Part shown: piece after piece, positions 45,015-53,632 of the stretch
Layout of the letters: every line of letters begins with the position of its first letter
Numbering within the stretch: the first letter of the stretch is position 1
DNA from: Clostridium sp. D33t1_170424_F3
GTDB taxonomy: Bacteria; Bacillota; Clostridia; Oscillospirales; Acutalibacteraceae
Direction: 5' to 3'
Assembly: GCF_015667585.1 (NCBI RefSeq)
Contig: NZ_JADPEG010000003.1
Span: forward strand, 124,001-188,000
Length of the DNA: 64,000 bases
The notes under the pieces: generated by a model
Told to the model about the DNA's origin: nothing
What the model saw: only the letters and a program-made list of their open reading frames with translations
Database searches by the model: none
Translations under genes and position numbers: made by a program

Positions 45015-46276
45015 AGTGATTCACCTTCCGGGTCCACATAAGGCTCCACATCGACGTTGCCGAGCACCGGGACTTCGTTTTCTGCAAAAAGAATATTTTT
45101 CTTCTCCGCGTCTCCGGCGGCATATGTGCTGGGCGCGCTGGACACGCCGCTGATTTGCAGGTTTCCGATGTCCTTGACGCCGTTTACATTCAGCAGGAGA
45201 TTCACCACATGGTTATAGCGCAGGGACTTCTCCTTAAACGCAATCTTTTTAATGTACTCTTCCAGCGCGGTGCGGAAATCGTCGCGCACCTGTTCGATGG
45301 TCGCCAACCCCAAAAGCTCTGCTTTCACGCTGATGTCGATTCTCTTGGTCGCCGCGCTGAGCACATTTACGTTTACCCCGATCGGGCGGCAGGTTTCAAT
45401 GTGATCCCAGCAGTTTTTCAGAATCACATCGTCGGTGACCGGCTTTTTGTCCGGCCCAATGACATAGACGGAAATCTGCGGCAATGGGATGTCCCTTTCC
45501 ACATAGACCGTATTTCCGCTGCCGTCTGTCGTTTGAACATAGATCGGATTGACCTCTGCAAACTGATCCGCGCCGGTATTGCCCGTGTCGCGGTACAGGT
45601 GCATGTGTTCCTCCACGATTTTTGCATCGCCGATACCCGGGACCTCCGTCGCCCACTGCTGATAGTGGGATGCGTTGCCGCTTGTCCCCGGGTCGCGCAG
45701 CCGCTTGTAGAGGCGCTCTACCAGATCCTTGTCCGATTCCGAATCGTCCGTGCCGCCCTCCACCGCTTTTTCATTGGTGATGCTCTGCACCGTAATTCCA
45801 GCCAGCGCGGTTTGCAGCTGTGTGATGGCGCCGGGCTCCACGTTATAGGGCGTCCCGGTCTGTTCCGCCTCGACGTTTACCAGGGCTGTCCCGTTTTTAA
45901 CGGTGACCGCTTCCGTGGAATAGTACCGTCTGCGGTTGTCCGCATTTTCTTCGTTGGTTGTAAAGCAGGTGTTTACAGGCACCTGCTGGTTGTTCACGGA
46001 TGCTGCGCAGGTCATTTTGACATAGCCGGACGCTTTCTGCGGCTCCTTGCGCGTGATGCCGTACTCCGCACAGCGCCGGTCGATGTATGTACCGGAGGTT
46101 TCGTCCACAAAGGCGATGGGAATCAGCTCGTTCATCGTATCGTAAAGCTTCCAGATTTCATAGGCAACCGGGCTGACCAGATCGCTGGTGTAGCTGCCCT
46201 CGCGTTTATCCAGCTCGTTCGACATGCCCGCCAGGATTTGTTCCCGGATATTTTCCGGTGTTTTTTCTTCAAACAT
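45011..46276 (-). CDS. Baseplate J-like protein (XkdT-like)
   Basis: 421 residues from ATG 46276, set by GGAGGTGATATCC; the frame is open further upstream without a second site. Baseplate_J features: SYTSDLVSPVAYEIWKLY and DETSGTYIDRRCAEYGITR at the N-terminus, GTPYNVEPGAITQL in the central domain, and GGTDDSESDKDLVERLYKR. In contractile tails J-type proteins form the baseplate wedges that connect hub to sheath. Confidence 0.93.
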   Translation of the reverse strand: MFEEKTPENIREQILAGMSNELDKREGSYTSDLVSPVAYEIWKLYDTMNELIPIAFVDETSGTYIDRRCAEYGITRKEPQKASGYVKMTCAASVNNQQVPVNTCFTTNEENADNRRRYYSTEAVTVKNGTALVNVEAEQTGTPYNVEPGAITQLQTALAGITVQSITNEKAVEGGTDDSESDKDLVERLYKRLRDPGTSGNASHYQQWATEVPGIGDAKIVEEHMHLYRDTGNTGADQFAEVNPIYVQTTDGSGNTVYVERDIPLPQISVYVIGPDKKPVTDDVILKNCWDHIETCRPIGVNVNVLSAATKRIDISVKAELLGLATIEQVRDDFRTALEEYIKKIAFKEKSLRYNHVVNLLLNVNGVKDIGNLQISGVSSAPSTYAAGDAEKKNILFAENEVPVLGNVDVEPYVDPEGESL

Positions 46277-46742
46277 GGATATCACCTCCCAATTGTATAT
46301 CGCCGTAGACGGTTTTGATCCGGCATGTGATGTGCAGGATGTCCGCCGCATAGCGGCCATTTGCCGTTTTGTCTGTGTCGTCTTCCTTTTTGCCAAAGGA
46401 AACGTCCAGTTCCTCCACGCCGGTGATGTAGGGATTCACCAGCAGGCTTTCCCGGATATACCGCATCGCCTCGGCGCGCTTCAGGGCTTCCGTGTAGGGC
46501 TGCCCGATCAGGGCCGCCAGCTCGCAGCCGTAGTTCCAGGTGTAAATTTTATATCGGAACCGCTCCGTGTGCAGGGTTTTCCACGCCCAGGTCAGAACGG
46601 CTTCCTCGCGCTCCACAATGACCGGATTCTTATCCTGAAACACCGGCTTGTTCGCGGTAAAATCCCATTTGACCTCCCGGTAGGTCGGAAGCTCGTTCTG
46701 CACCTCCACGGTTGGCGGCTGGATAATTGGAAACAGGGTCAT
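46269..46742 (-). CDS. DUF2634 baseplate protein (XkdS-like, gp25-type)
   Basis: 157 residues. TYREVKWDFTANKP...EREEAVLTWAWKTLHTERFRY...NYGCELAALIG is the DUF2634/XkdS signature, a homologue of the gp25-type sheath initiator at the baseplate. It overlaps the DUF2577 gene (ATGA) and the baseplate J gene by a few bases. Confidence 0.9.
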   Translation of the reverse strand: MTLFPIIQPPTVEVQNELPTYREVKWDFTANKPVFQDKNPVIVEREEAVLTWAWKTLHTERFRYKIYTWNYGCELAALIGQPYTEALKRAEAMRYIRESLLVNPYITGVEELDVSFGKKEDDTDKTANGRYAADILHITCRIKTVYGDIQLGGDIHV

Positions 46743-47005
46743 GCGCCCACCACCTTACATAGTACATAGAATAGCTGCTGATCCCCGCGCGGCGACATCA
46801 GGACGATGTCTCCCGGACGGAGAGCGTCTTCGCCGCGCAGCAGCGCGTTGATTTTCACGTCGTTTTGGTCCAATTCAATATTCCCCATTTTGATTTTCAG
46901 CGGAGCCGCGCTGGTGACGGTTCCCGTCGCGTTGGCGGGAATGCGCTGTTCCGCGATTTCCTGCCGGATCGCCTGCCAGAATGAAGAATACGGGTTATCT
47001 TCCAT
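46739..47005 (-). CDS. DUF2577 tail protein (XkdR-like)
   Basis: 88 residues, with an OB-like beta core (TGTVTSAAPLKIKMGNIELDQNDVKINALL, LRPGDIVLMSPRGDQQLFYVL). It is normally found between hub and baseplate genes in PBSX-type clusters and thought to belong to the central spike or hub. GGAGGG precedes the start. Confidence 0.88.
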   Translation of the reverse strand: MEDNPYSSFWQAIRQEIAEQRIPANATGTVTSAAPLKIKMGNIELDQNDVKINALLRGEDALRPGDIVLMSPRGDQQLFYVLCKVVGA

Positions 47006-47022
47006 AGGTTTCCCTCCGCTCC

Positions 47023-48015
47023 TTATTTTTTGTTTTCCGGCTTGCTGCCGGCTTCGACCTCGTCCATCATGCTCTGGAAGTTGACCACAAGCTGGTTTTT
47101 GTAAACGCCGTCCTTCCAGGTGTGGATGTCGGATTCAATGTAGAACAGGCCGGAAAGCCCGGTGTACGGTTCCTTTACGATGACCGCGTCGCCTGTCAGG
47201 CTGGTTACGTCCCCCAGACAGTCCAGCGTCACCTTTTGAGAAACGCCGTTTTCCGCCAAAAGTTTTTCTGCCTTTTCTTTCGCGTTTTCGTCCTTGTTTT
47301 GGGACAGGTAATTCTGCATCAGGCCGTACAATCTGATGTACGAATCGTTGGAGACCTGTCCCGTTTCCTTGTCGTTCTCATCGCGGATCGAAATTTTGTT
47401 AATCATGTTCTCAATGCTCTCGGAGCAGGAGGCCTGTAACAGGTTCGCGCCGCCCTCGATTACCAGTTTATTGCCGTCGGCGCTTTTTTCCAGAACGTTC
47501 AGCTTTCCGCCGGAGAACCGGATAAAATACTGCTTTTTGGTCTTGGCGGCCGCCAGTGTATAGGCGGTCTGGATCATCTCATACAGCGAGCATCCGGAGA
47601 AAATGCGGGACACCGTTACCCCCGGCTGGACGAGCTGTCCCATCGGCACCTCAAATTCGGCGCAGATTTTTTTCGCGATCGCGTCCGGCGTTTCATTTGT
47701 GAATTTAAAGGATGCTTTGTTGCGGTTGAGATAGTAGCCCCGGTCGTAGCAGCGGATGGAAATCGCGCTGTCGCCCGTTCCCTTTTGGCGGGAGAAGATG
47801 TAGCCCTGGAACAGCTCTTTGCCGTCGAGGGAGAAGGTCACCGCGTCGCCCAGTTCGCAGGTGACTTTCGGCAGATTGGCGTCGTCCGGCGTGGAAACCA
47901 GGTCGACCTCCAGAATACGCGTGCATTGCCGGTATTCCCCGGACCACTCCACGGAGGCGATCATCTGGCTGAGGTCGTACAAGTTATTTTCATGCGTTAC
48001 AAGAAGCTTTAACAT
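47023..48015 (-). CDS. Tail hub protein (XkdQ-like, gp27/gpD-type)
   Basis: 330 residues. The N-terminal MLKLLVTHENNLYDLSQMIASVEWSGEYRQCTRILEV and the GELGDAVTFSLDGKELFQGYIFSRQ-like block match the XkdQ family, the trimeric hub below the tail tube. The C-terminal TGLSGLFYIESDIHTWKDGVYKNQLVVNF region is also typical. It sits between the LysM protein and DUF2577, the normal order. Confidence 0.92.
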   Translation of the reverse strand: MLKLLVTHENNLYDLSQMIASVEWSGEYRQCTRILEVDLVSTPDDANLPKVTCELGDAVTFSLDGKELFQGYIFSRQKGTGDSAISIRCYDRGYYLNRNKASFKFTNETPDAIAKKICAEFEVPMGQLVQPGVTVSRIFSGCSLYEMIQTAYTLAAAKTKKQYFIRFSGGKLNVLEKSADGNKLVIEGGANLLQASCSESIENMINKISIRDENDKETGQVSNDSYIRLYGLMQNYLSQNKDENAKEKAEKLLAENGVSQKVTLDCLGDVTSLTGDAVIVKEPYTGLSGLFYIESDIHTWKDGVYKNQLVVNFQSMMDEVEAGSKPENKK

Positions 48016-48028
48016 GCGTCCCGCCCCC

Positions 48029-48670
48029 TTACAGTTTGGATTTGTCCGGCAGCTGCAGCGTCTTTCCCGCGTAGATTAGGTTGGGATTTTTGATCCCGTT
48101 GTAACTGGCGACCTTCGTGTAGAGCGCTTTGGAGCCGTCTCCGTAGAACTCCCTGCAGATCGCGCTCAGCGTATCGCCCGTTTTAACGGTGTAGGTTTTT
48201 GCCGCCGCGGGCGGTGTTTCCACCCGGCGTTCCTCTGTTTTGGTCGCCTGCTCCGTCTTCACGATCTTCGGCAGACGGTATTCCCGCAGGGAAAGCGTCG
48301 CGTAGACGTCGTTGGTTCCGTCCCGCTCGCCGTATTCGATGCTCTCTACCAGAACCTCCATGTTGACCGGCGTATCGGAGACGATGAACCGCAGGGGCGT
48401 ATGGTTGTCCGCACACTGCTCAAAAAACTGCACATAGGCGTATGGCGTCTGCGCGGAACCGCTGGTGAAGGGATAGCTTTTCCCGGGAAACAGGCATTGG
48501 ATGGACAGCGTCGCCAGCGCGCCGCCGCCTGCAAGATTTAAGTCCCCCAGCGTGTACATATCCACCGTTTCAACCTTTACGCCGTGGCGGATGGTGAAGT
48601 CCTCCGGAGTGACAGGCAGGGCTAGTTCCTGCTGGGTTTTGGAGTCTTTAAATATAAATTTACGAAGCAT
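48029..48670 (-). CDS. LysM tail protein (XkdP-like)
   Basis: 213 residues. The N-terminal tail-specific domain (LALPVTPEDFTIRHGVKVETVDMYTLGDLNL) is followed by a Lys/Glu/Pro linker and one LysM domain (about 158-208, TYTVKTGDTLSAICREFYGDG...NLIYAGKTLQLP). It binds peptidoglycan or caps the hub. GGGAG precedes the start at 48670. Confidence 0.93.
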   Translation of the reverse strand: MLRKFIFKDSKTQQELALPVTPEDFTIRHGVKVETVDMYTLGDLNLAGGGALATLSIQCLFPGKSYPFTSGSAQTPYAYVQFFEQCADNHTPLRFIVSDTPVNMEVLVESIEYGERDGTNDVYATLSLREYRLPKIVKTEQATKTEERRVETPPAAAKTYTVKTGDTLSAICREFYGDGSKALYTKVASYNGIKNPNLIYAGKTLQLPDKSKL

Positions 48671-48701
48671 TCTATTGTATCTCCCTGTACATTTGTATAT
48701 A

Positions 48702-49835
48702 TCACCTAGGCTCTATGGATGGAGCAAATGTGCCCTTATTACGTACCATGTTCTCAGCATGCTGTTGTGCGAATTGGCTCACAGTTACAGTTTCAGGAAC
48801 TTTTAATTGATATGTTATATGGTATGTTTTAGGCGTACCTTTTTCTATATAAGTTTTAACAGTTTGCTGTATGTCAGTTGCGGCTTTAGAAATACTATCG
48901 GCACTATACTTAACATCCTTAATGGTAGTATCGGGTAAAATCCCTGGAGACGGACCTATCGGAACCTCATCGGAAACAGGCGACGCTAGGTTTGTGACAT
49001 ATTTGTCATGCATATCGGTGTATGTAACGGAAAAGGCTTCATCCAATGCATCAGAAGGTTTATTCCATGCGCCTTCATAATTATATGCAAAATAATTGAG
49101 CAGTTCGACCAGCTTTACATCGCGATCTCGCTGTTCCTGCAGCAAGGAAGAATTTGCTTCATAATCCATCTCGACCCGGGCTTTTTGCGCTTCAACCATT
49201 GCCAGCATGGTGTCGTAGTCATTATTTTTCTTGGCTTCCAAATAGTTTGCATCTTTAGTCATCATGGCGGTCAAGGCTTTTTCTGTTGCGGCTTGCTTTT
49301 CTGCTTCTATGTTTGCTTCTTTTTTTCCTTGTTCGCTGTAAAGCATTTGTATTTCAGAACCAATTTCACTATTCTGGAAAGCTTCTTCTTTTTTTAGAGT
49401 TTTATCATTTGTTTCTTTGTATCCCTGGCCTTTAGCAAGTGCAAATTGATCGACGAAATCCATATTAGCTCTTTGTTCTTCTGACATATTGGCTAATTGC
49501 AATCCCGTCTTCGTCATTTCGCTTCTTTCGGATAAAATGTCATTATATGTTTTCCTGACAAAATCCTGAAAAGGCTGATCTTTTTCTCCCGGTTTTCCAA
49601 ACTGGTCAATAGAAGAATCGATAATACTTGAGAAAACGCCTAAGATTCCTCCTAGAATTCCTCCTGTCGCAAAACCCTCTAGACCGCTTTTGATTGCATC
49701 GTCCACATAACCACCCATGGACTCGCCAAACATTTCCTGAGTAAACATTCCAAGGATAGCATCTCGTTTATCTACAACGAATCCGTTTACATCGTCTGGA
49801 TTAAATTTTGCGAAAGAATCATCTAGGTATCCCAT
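48702..49835 (-). CDS. Short AT-rich protein in the tape-measure position
   Basis: 377 residues, where PBSX-type clusters carry a tape-measure protein usually of about 600-1,500 residues. It has a hydrophobic glycine-rich segment near 55-75 (FATGGILGGILGVFSSII), a long helical middle (about 90-245), and a C-terminus (KVPETVTVSQFAQQHAENMV) resembling the last helix of tape measures. GC is visibly lower than in flanking genes. AAGGAGGAG precedes the ATG, which lies next to the stop of the frameshifted chaperone. It may be an internally deleted tape measure or an unrelated replacement; no domain is recognised beyond this. Confidence 0.7.
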   Translation of the reverse strand: MGYLDDSFAKFNPDDVNGFVVDKRDAILGMFTQEMFGESMGGYVDDAIKSGLEGFATGGILGGILGVFSSIIDSSIDQFGKPGEKDQPFQDFVRKTYNDILSERSEMTKTGLQLANMSEEQRANMDFVDQFALAKGQGYKETNDKTLKKEEAFQNSEIGSEIQMLYSEQGKKEANIEAEKQAATEKALTAMMTKDANYLEAKKNNDYDTMLAMVEAQKARVEMDYEANSSLLQEQRDRDVKLVELLNYFAYNYEGAWNKPSDALDEAFSVTYTDMHDKYVTNLASPVSDEVPIGPSPGILPDTTIKDVKYSADSISKAATDIQQTVKTYIEKGTPKTYHITYQLKVPETVTVSQFAQQHAENMVRNKGTFAPSIEPR

Positions 49836-49836
49836 T

Positions 49837-50348
49837 TCATCTCCTCCTTTCCATATCTTTTTCGAAAAAGGCCCTTATTACAGCCTTTTCCCCCGCGGGC
49901 AGGCTGTAATAAGAACCGGGCATCATGTTTTTTTCCAGGAACAGATAGTACATCAGCTGTACTTCCGCGTCTTCATCTATTTTTTTTTAACCTCTTCCAC
50001 GGTGTTCTGGCGGAAGCCGCTCAGCTTTTCGATCTCGCGGCCCAGGTCTTCCACCTCGCCGGGCAGAAGCATCGCTTTCACCAGCTCCACCGGCGTGGCA
50101 GCGCGGTATTTTTCCTGCAGTTCTTTCGATTTCAAATCGGGGGAGGTCACGCCCGCCAATACGATATGGACGCTCATGTTTTCTCCCTTGCAGGTCTCGC
50201 GGATGTCCGCCACGCGGCTGTAGGAGAGCGCCTTCAGGGAGAAAATCACGTCTTCGCCGCAGAGCTCGCTCAGGCGCTTCATCTTAAACTCTTTTTCCGG
50301 CACGCCGGGCAATTCCGCTTTCAGCAGCAGATCCAATGCATTGCTCAT
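49837..50348 (-). CDS. Tail assembly chaperone, -1 frameshift long form
   Basis: Translating the short form (49977-50348) and slipping -1 on the A9 run just before its TAG opens a further ~47 codons ending in TGA at 49837. The extension reads IDEDAEVQLMYYLFLEKN, MMPGSYYSLPAGEKAVIRAF, then a short basic tail. It resembles the downstream overlapping products of other tail chaperones (G/GT type). It fills the otherwise empty gap exactly up to the next gene. Confidence 0.75.
49977..50348 (-). CDS. Tail assembly chaperone (XkdN-like), short form
   Basis: 123 residues. The XkdN-type features are an N-terminal DLLLKAELPGVPEKEFKMKRLSELCG, a core of helices, and a C-terminal VELVKAMLLPGEVEDLGREIEKLSGF. 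It is a homologue of the protein that coats the tape measure during tail assembly. It ends VKKK-stop at an A9 slippery run that allows -1 frameshifting into the long form. Confidence 0.88.
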   Translation of the reverse strand: MSNALDLLLKAELPGVPEKEFKMKRLSELCGEDVIFSLKALSYSRVADIRETCKGENMSVHIVLAGVTSPDLKSKELQEKYRAATPVELVKAMLLPGEVEDLGREIEKLSGFRQNTVEEVKKK

Positions 50349-50349
50349 C

Positions 50350-50784
50350 TTATTCCGCCTCCGGGATCATATCGAGATAGTCGTAGTCGGTGAAGGTAAA
50401 CGGCGCGTCCACCTTGCCGGTCGCGCCCGCTTCCCAGTCTGCCAGAGTCAGGTCGTCAAAGGAAACGCCGTTCGCCACTACGCGCTCCGCGCCGTAGGCG
50501 TCCGGGTCGTCCAGTTTGGAAATGATGGTAAAGCGGACGTCCTCGCCGTTCTTCATGCTGCTGCCGATTTTGCGCGCCATGCGGCTGGAGGTCTTGTACA
50601 GCTTTACAGTGCCGGAGCAGTCCATACCGGTGATCTTTTTGTCCGTGGCCATCATGCCGCAGCGCTTGATGTCTTCCTTTTTAAAAGAAACCTTGAGCTG
50701 CATGCCGTAGCATTCCGCCACATATTCGTTGTCGAGCCAAACCTCGCCCCAGGTGCCGGAAATCACTCTTTTTGCACTTTCCAT
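50350..50784 (-). CDS. Tail tube protein (XkdM-like)
   Basis: 144 residues. The sequence ISGTWGEVWLDNEYVAECYGMQLKV...ITGMDCSGTVKLYKTSSRM is the XkdM/gp19-like tube signature. The tube is the inner rigid cylinder of a contractile tail. AAGGAGGATTTAAACC gives the start, and the sheath gene ends 14 bases upstream. Confidence 0.92.
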   Translation of the reverse strand: MESAKRVISGTWGEVWLDNEYVAECYGMQLKVSFKKEDIKRCGMMATDKKITGMDCSGTVKLYKTSSRMARKIGSSMKNGEDVRFTIISKLDDPDAYGAERVVANGVSFDDLTLADWEAGATGKVDAPFTFTDYDYLDMIPEAE

Positions 50785-50798
50785 GGTTTAAATCCTCC

Positions 50799-51926
50799 TT
50801 AAATTGCAATCTGCAGATCGATATCCTCGATCGCATCCAGAATTTTAATACTTGCCGCTAGGAATACCTTGTCCTTCGTGTTGGCGTTGCGGAGCTCCTG
50901 CTCGCTCAGCTCGGAGACGTCCACGCCGGTGCTCTGGAGGTATGCGGACTGCGCGTCCCTGTCGATGTCCACGACGCTCTTGCCCGGGTCCAGAATGCCC
51001 TCCTGCTCCAGCTGGGTGAAATAGCCCTTAATTGCGGTAATCAGCAGGCACTTGTTGTCGTAGCTGTTGGCGTACTTGCCAATGTAGTTGTCCTGTGCGG
51101 TCATGCGAATGTCGCTCTGAATCATGTCCACCGCTTCCACAATCTTGATCTTCTTGAATTCCTCGCCGTGGCCCTCACTGGTGGTGGTCATGGAGTTGAC
51201 GCCCCTGCCGACCTTGACCTTGCGGCCGTCGTGCATCAGGATGAACTTGCCTGCATCGATGGCCGTGTCCATCTCCGTCTGGGACAAACGTGTGATGTCC
51301 TCTACCTCGGAGAGCGGCGCGTAGGTGCAGGAGATGTTCATCGGGGTGCCCGCCAGAAGGCCCGCGATGCGGCTGCAATACTGGCCCGCGCTGAAGGTTT
51401 CCCGATGGTCCTTATCCTCTGCGGTCGGCATGTGGACCACGATGCCCGACGTTGTGAAATTGATCACGCCGTCGCTGTCCGCGGCTGTGTTCGGCAGTAC
51501 GGCTTTTACCGTGCGGTTGTTGCGTCTCTGCGTTTCAATCCAGCTGGACAGGACGGAGGCCTGCAGCGACTCGCCGCTCATGCCAAGCGTCTGCGGACCG
51601 GCCAGATAGTCAAAGGTCTGCGTGCTCAAAACTTTCAGAGCCTCGTCAAAGGTGTTATCGCCGGCCGCCATCTCATAAACCAGAACTTTTCCCGGCTTGT
51701 TTACATAGCCAAGGAACGCGTTCTCAATGTATTTCTGATTGGTCATGACTTCGTTTTCTCTTTTGTTCAGCAAAGAGGCGGGCAGATTGGAAGCGCTGGT
51801 CAGCGTATGCAGCTTTCTTTCGGAACCGGTGCCTCTTACAATCAGCGCCACAATGCCTTTCTGCGAACGCTGTACAGCGGATACCCCCTGTGTTTTAAAT
51901 GCGATATGAATATTGGGAAGTCCCAT
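50799..51926 (-). CDS. Contractile tail sheath protein (XkdK-like)
   Basis: 375 residues from ATG 51926 (AGGAGGAATTTACAA upstream). Begins MGLPNIHIAFKTQGVSAVQRSQKG, the XkdK start, and ends with the sheath C-terminal domain (KVFLAASIKILDAIEDIDLQI). Contraction of the sheath drives the tube into a target envelope. Its presence defines the cluster as myovirus-like or R-type tailocin-like rather than siphovirus-like. Confidence 0.95.
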   Translation of the reverse strand: MGLPNIHIAFKTQGVSAVQRSQKGIVALIVRGTGSERKLHTLTSASNLPASLLNKRENEVMTNQKYIENAFLGYVNKPGKVLVYEMAAGDNTFDEALKVLSTQTFDYLAGPQTLGMSGESLQASVLSSWIETQRRNNRTVKAVLPNTAADSDGVINFTTSGIVVHMPTAEDKDHRETFSAGQYCSRIAGLLAGTPMNISCTYAPLSEVEDITRLSQTEMDTAIDAGKFILMHDGRKVKVGRGVNSMTTTSEGHGEEFKKIKIVEAVDMIQSDIRMTAQDNYIGKYANSYDNKCLLITAIKGYFTQLEQEGILDPGKSVVDIDRDAQSAYLQSTGVDVSELSEQELRNANTKDKVFLAASIKILDAIEDIDLQIAI

Positions 51927-52005
51927 TTGTAAATTCCTCCTGTTATACATTTTTGTTTACAGACACGGCATCCAGCCGTGCCTTTTATGATCTGGTTGCC
52001 GCGTC

Positions 52006-52461
52006 TCAATAGGATAGGTTTGTATGGATTTCCTGCATTTTTTCCGCCGGACCGCCGCCGTCCTTTGGAAGCGGCCGGTCGTCAAAGTAGTCGAAGGTCA
52101 AATCGAGCTTGACCCAGTCTTCGCCCCGCTCGCCTTTACCCAGCTGTACCGGCAGCGCGCGGTCCTGCAGGCGCAGATAGCCGGAGGCAAAGAGCGACTG
52201 CATTTGGTCCTGTACGGCCAGCAGCTCTTCTGTGTCGCTGGCTGCATAGTCGTCCAGAGTCCCGTAGTAGGTTACGGCGAATTGAGAAGTCTTTTTCACG
52301 CTGACGCGCGTCGCCGGCTGCTGTTCTTCGGAGATGAATTCGATCAGGAAGCAGGGCCGCTGGAACTGGGCCGGACAGCGCCCGATGTAGAAAAAGCATT
52401 CCCCGTGCGCGTCCGCCAGCAGGCGGTTGAGCTGCTCCAGAATCTGTGCGCTCGTTGTCAT
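52006..52461 (-). CDS. DUF6838-type tail terminator/completion protein
   Basis: 151 residues. The sequence LEQLNRLLADAHGECFFYIGRCPAQFQRPCFLIEF...DLTFDYFDDRP resembles the small protein that precedes the sheath in clostridial PBSX-like clusters (DUF6838), thought to terminate the tail tube. GGGGGTGAAACC precedes the start. Confidence 0.75.
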   Translation of the reverse strand: MTTSAQILEQLNRLLADAHGECFFYIGRCPAQFQRPCFLIEFISEEQQPATRVSVKKTSQFAVTYYGTLDDYAASDTEELLAVQDQMQSLFASGYLRLQDRALPVQLGKGERGEDWVKLDLTFDYFDDRPLPKDGGGPAEKMQEIHTNLSY

Positions 52462-52489
52462 GGTTTCACCCCCTTTCCGGTGTCCCCTG

Positions 52490-53074
52490 TCACTGTTCCC
52501 GCTGGATGGTCAGATCGTAGACGTCGCGGTCGGGGCGCATGGTGTATGCTGCCGCCACCGTGTAATGCGTGTGGCCGATCCGCACCAGATCTCCGGGCAG
52601 AAGCGACTCTCGTTTTGGGGTGGTCAGCTGGCAGGCCTGCCGGCTTGCCGTCTGCGGCATGGAGCGCGTATACGTCGGTTCTTTTTCTTCCAGGTAGCCG
52701 GGGAACACCGCGATTTCCCGCAGAGTTGTCACAGGCCGGTTCAGCTCGCCCTTTTCCACCTGCGGCCGCATGGCCGCGCACAGCTTGGGTTCCGCCATCC
52801 GCACCAGCGCCCGGCTGTACTGTTTGCCCACCGGCGCCACGTCCAGCACCATGCCCCGCTTGCCGTTCCATTCGACCGGTGTGCAGGGGGCCAGCGCCCG
52901 GCGGCGCATGGTCATCGCTACTTCCTCCAGCTCCGGATTATCCCCGCACGGGCAGCGCGGGGGAAGCGTTTCCGCTTTTACCCAGAGCTGCGCCGCGGTT
53001 TCCCACCGCAGGTCTTCGCCGCTGCCCGCGGCGGAAAGCAATGTAACCTTGTCTCTCAGCTCTCCCGCGTTCAA
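52490..53074 (-). CDS. Head-tail adaptor-like protein
   Basis: 194 residues from a TTG at 53074 that overlaps the upstream stop (TTGA), with GAGGTGGG in front. NAGELRDKVTLLSAAG...WETAAQLWVKAETL resembles the phage head-tail adaptor family (gp16/SPP1-like); the C-terminal LLPGDLVRIGHTHYTVAAAY is a typical strand pair. In a phage this joins the portal to the tail; here no portal or capsid gene exists, so it is a relic or has a tail-capping role. Confidence 0.7.
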   Translation of the reverse strand: MNAGELRDKVTLLSAAGSGEDLRWETAAQLWVKAETLPPRCPCGDNPELEEVAMTMRRRALAPCTPVEWNGKRGMVLDVAPVGKQYSRALVRMAEPKLCAAMRPQVEKGELNRPVTTLREIAVFPGYLEEKEPTYTRSMPQTASRQACQLTTPKRESLLPGDLVRIGHTHYTVAAAYTMRPDRDVYDLTIQREQ

Positions 53075-53364
53075 GTGGCCCCCACCTCCGGTTTTACCGT
53101 GTGCAGGTCCAGAATCTTCTGTACCACCGGATTCATCGTGCTGCCTGCCGCCGTCATCTGCCGGTTGTCGTACAGATCGGAGCAAACCGTCAGGATCGCC
53201 GCGGTCAGATCTTCAGAATCGTCCAGCTGATCCTCCCGCAGGCCGGTGTAACGGATGACAAACGCTTTAGCCGCGGACAAAAAGATTTCCAGGGTCTGGA
53301 CATTTTCTTCCTCGGCGCGCAGATACTGCTTTACGGTATCCAGCGTAATGTTGCTTGCGCGCAT
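53071..53364 (-). CDS. gp6-like head-tail connector
   Basis: 97 residues: ITLDTVKQYLRAEEENVQTLEIFLSAAKAFV...ILTVCSDLYDNRQM is the gp6-like connector signature (short helical protein forming a ring under the portal). It is the first gene of the operon, with GGAGGCAGGAAA before the ATG. The capsid and portal genes that would normally precede it are absent. Confidence 0.85.
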   Translation of the reverse strand: MRASNITLDTVKQYLRAEEENVQTLEIFLSAAKAFVIRYTGLREDQLDDSEDLTAAILTVCSDLYDNRQMTAAGSTMNPVVQKILDLHTVKPEVGAT

Positions 53365-53626
53365 TTTCCTGCCTCCTTTTTATTATTGAATCTTTATAAG
53401 ATACACAAAGGGTAAAAAAATAAGTCTCCAAAATGAGTGCGGACAAGGGTAGCAGTCGTTACCTTCTGTATGCGGAATCGATGATTTGGCAGAGATACGA
53501 ATCCCAGCCTTTTAAGCGGCAACAATGCGAAGTTCCCCGAAGTCGCGTATCGGTAAAAGACCAGCTCTCTTCCGGAATCGTAAAATACCTGTGGAGACGT
53601 TATTTTATAGTGTCTCTTATTAAGAT
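53365..53626 (-). other. Leader of the tail operon
   Basis: About 260 bases between the promoter and the first gene. It includes the hairpin GAGAC...GTCTC (around 53598-53617). An open frame at 53394-53630 would start only three bases after the -10 box, so it could only be leaderless; it matches nothing I recognise. Confidence 0.5.
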
Positions 53627-53632
53627 ACAACT

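Noticed and set aside
38386-53364. Complete prophage
   Set aside because: No integrase, terminase, portal, capsid, replication or repressor gene, and no attachment repeats seen at the edges; only tail and lysis functions are present.
53394-53630. 78-residue frame at the start of the tail operon
   Set aside because: Its TTG start lies three bases after the -10 box with no ribosome binding site; treated as leader RNA.
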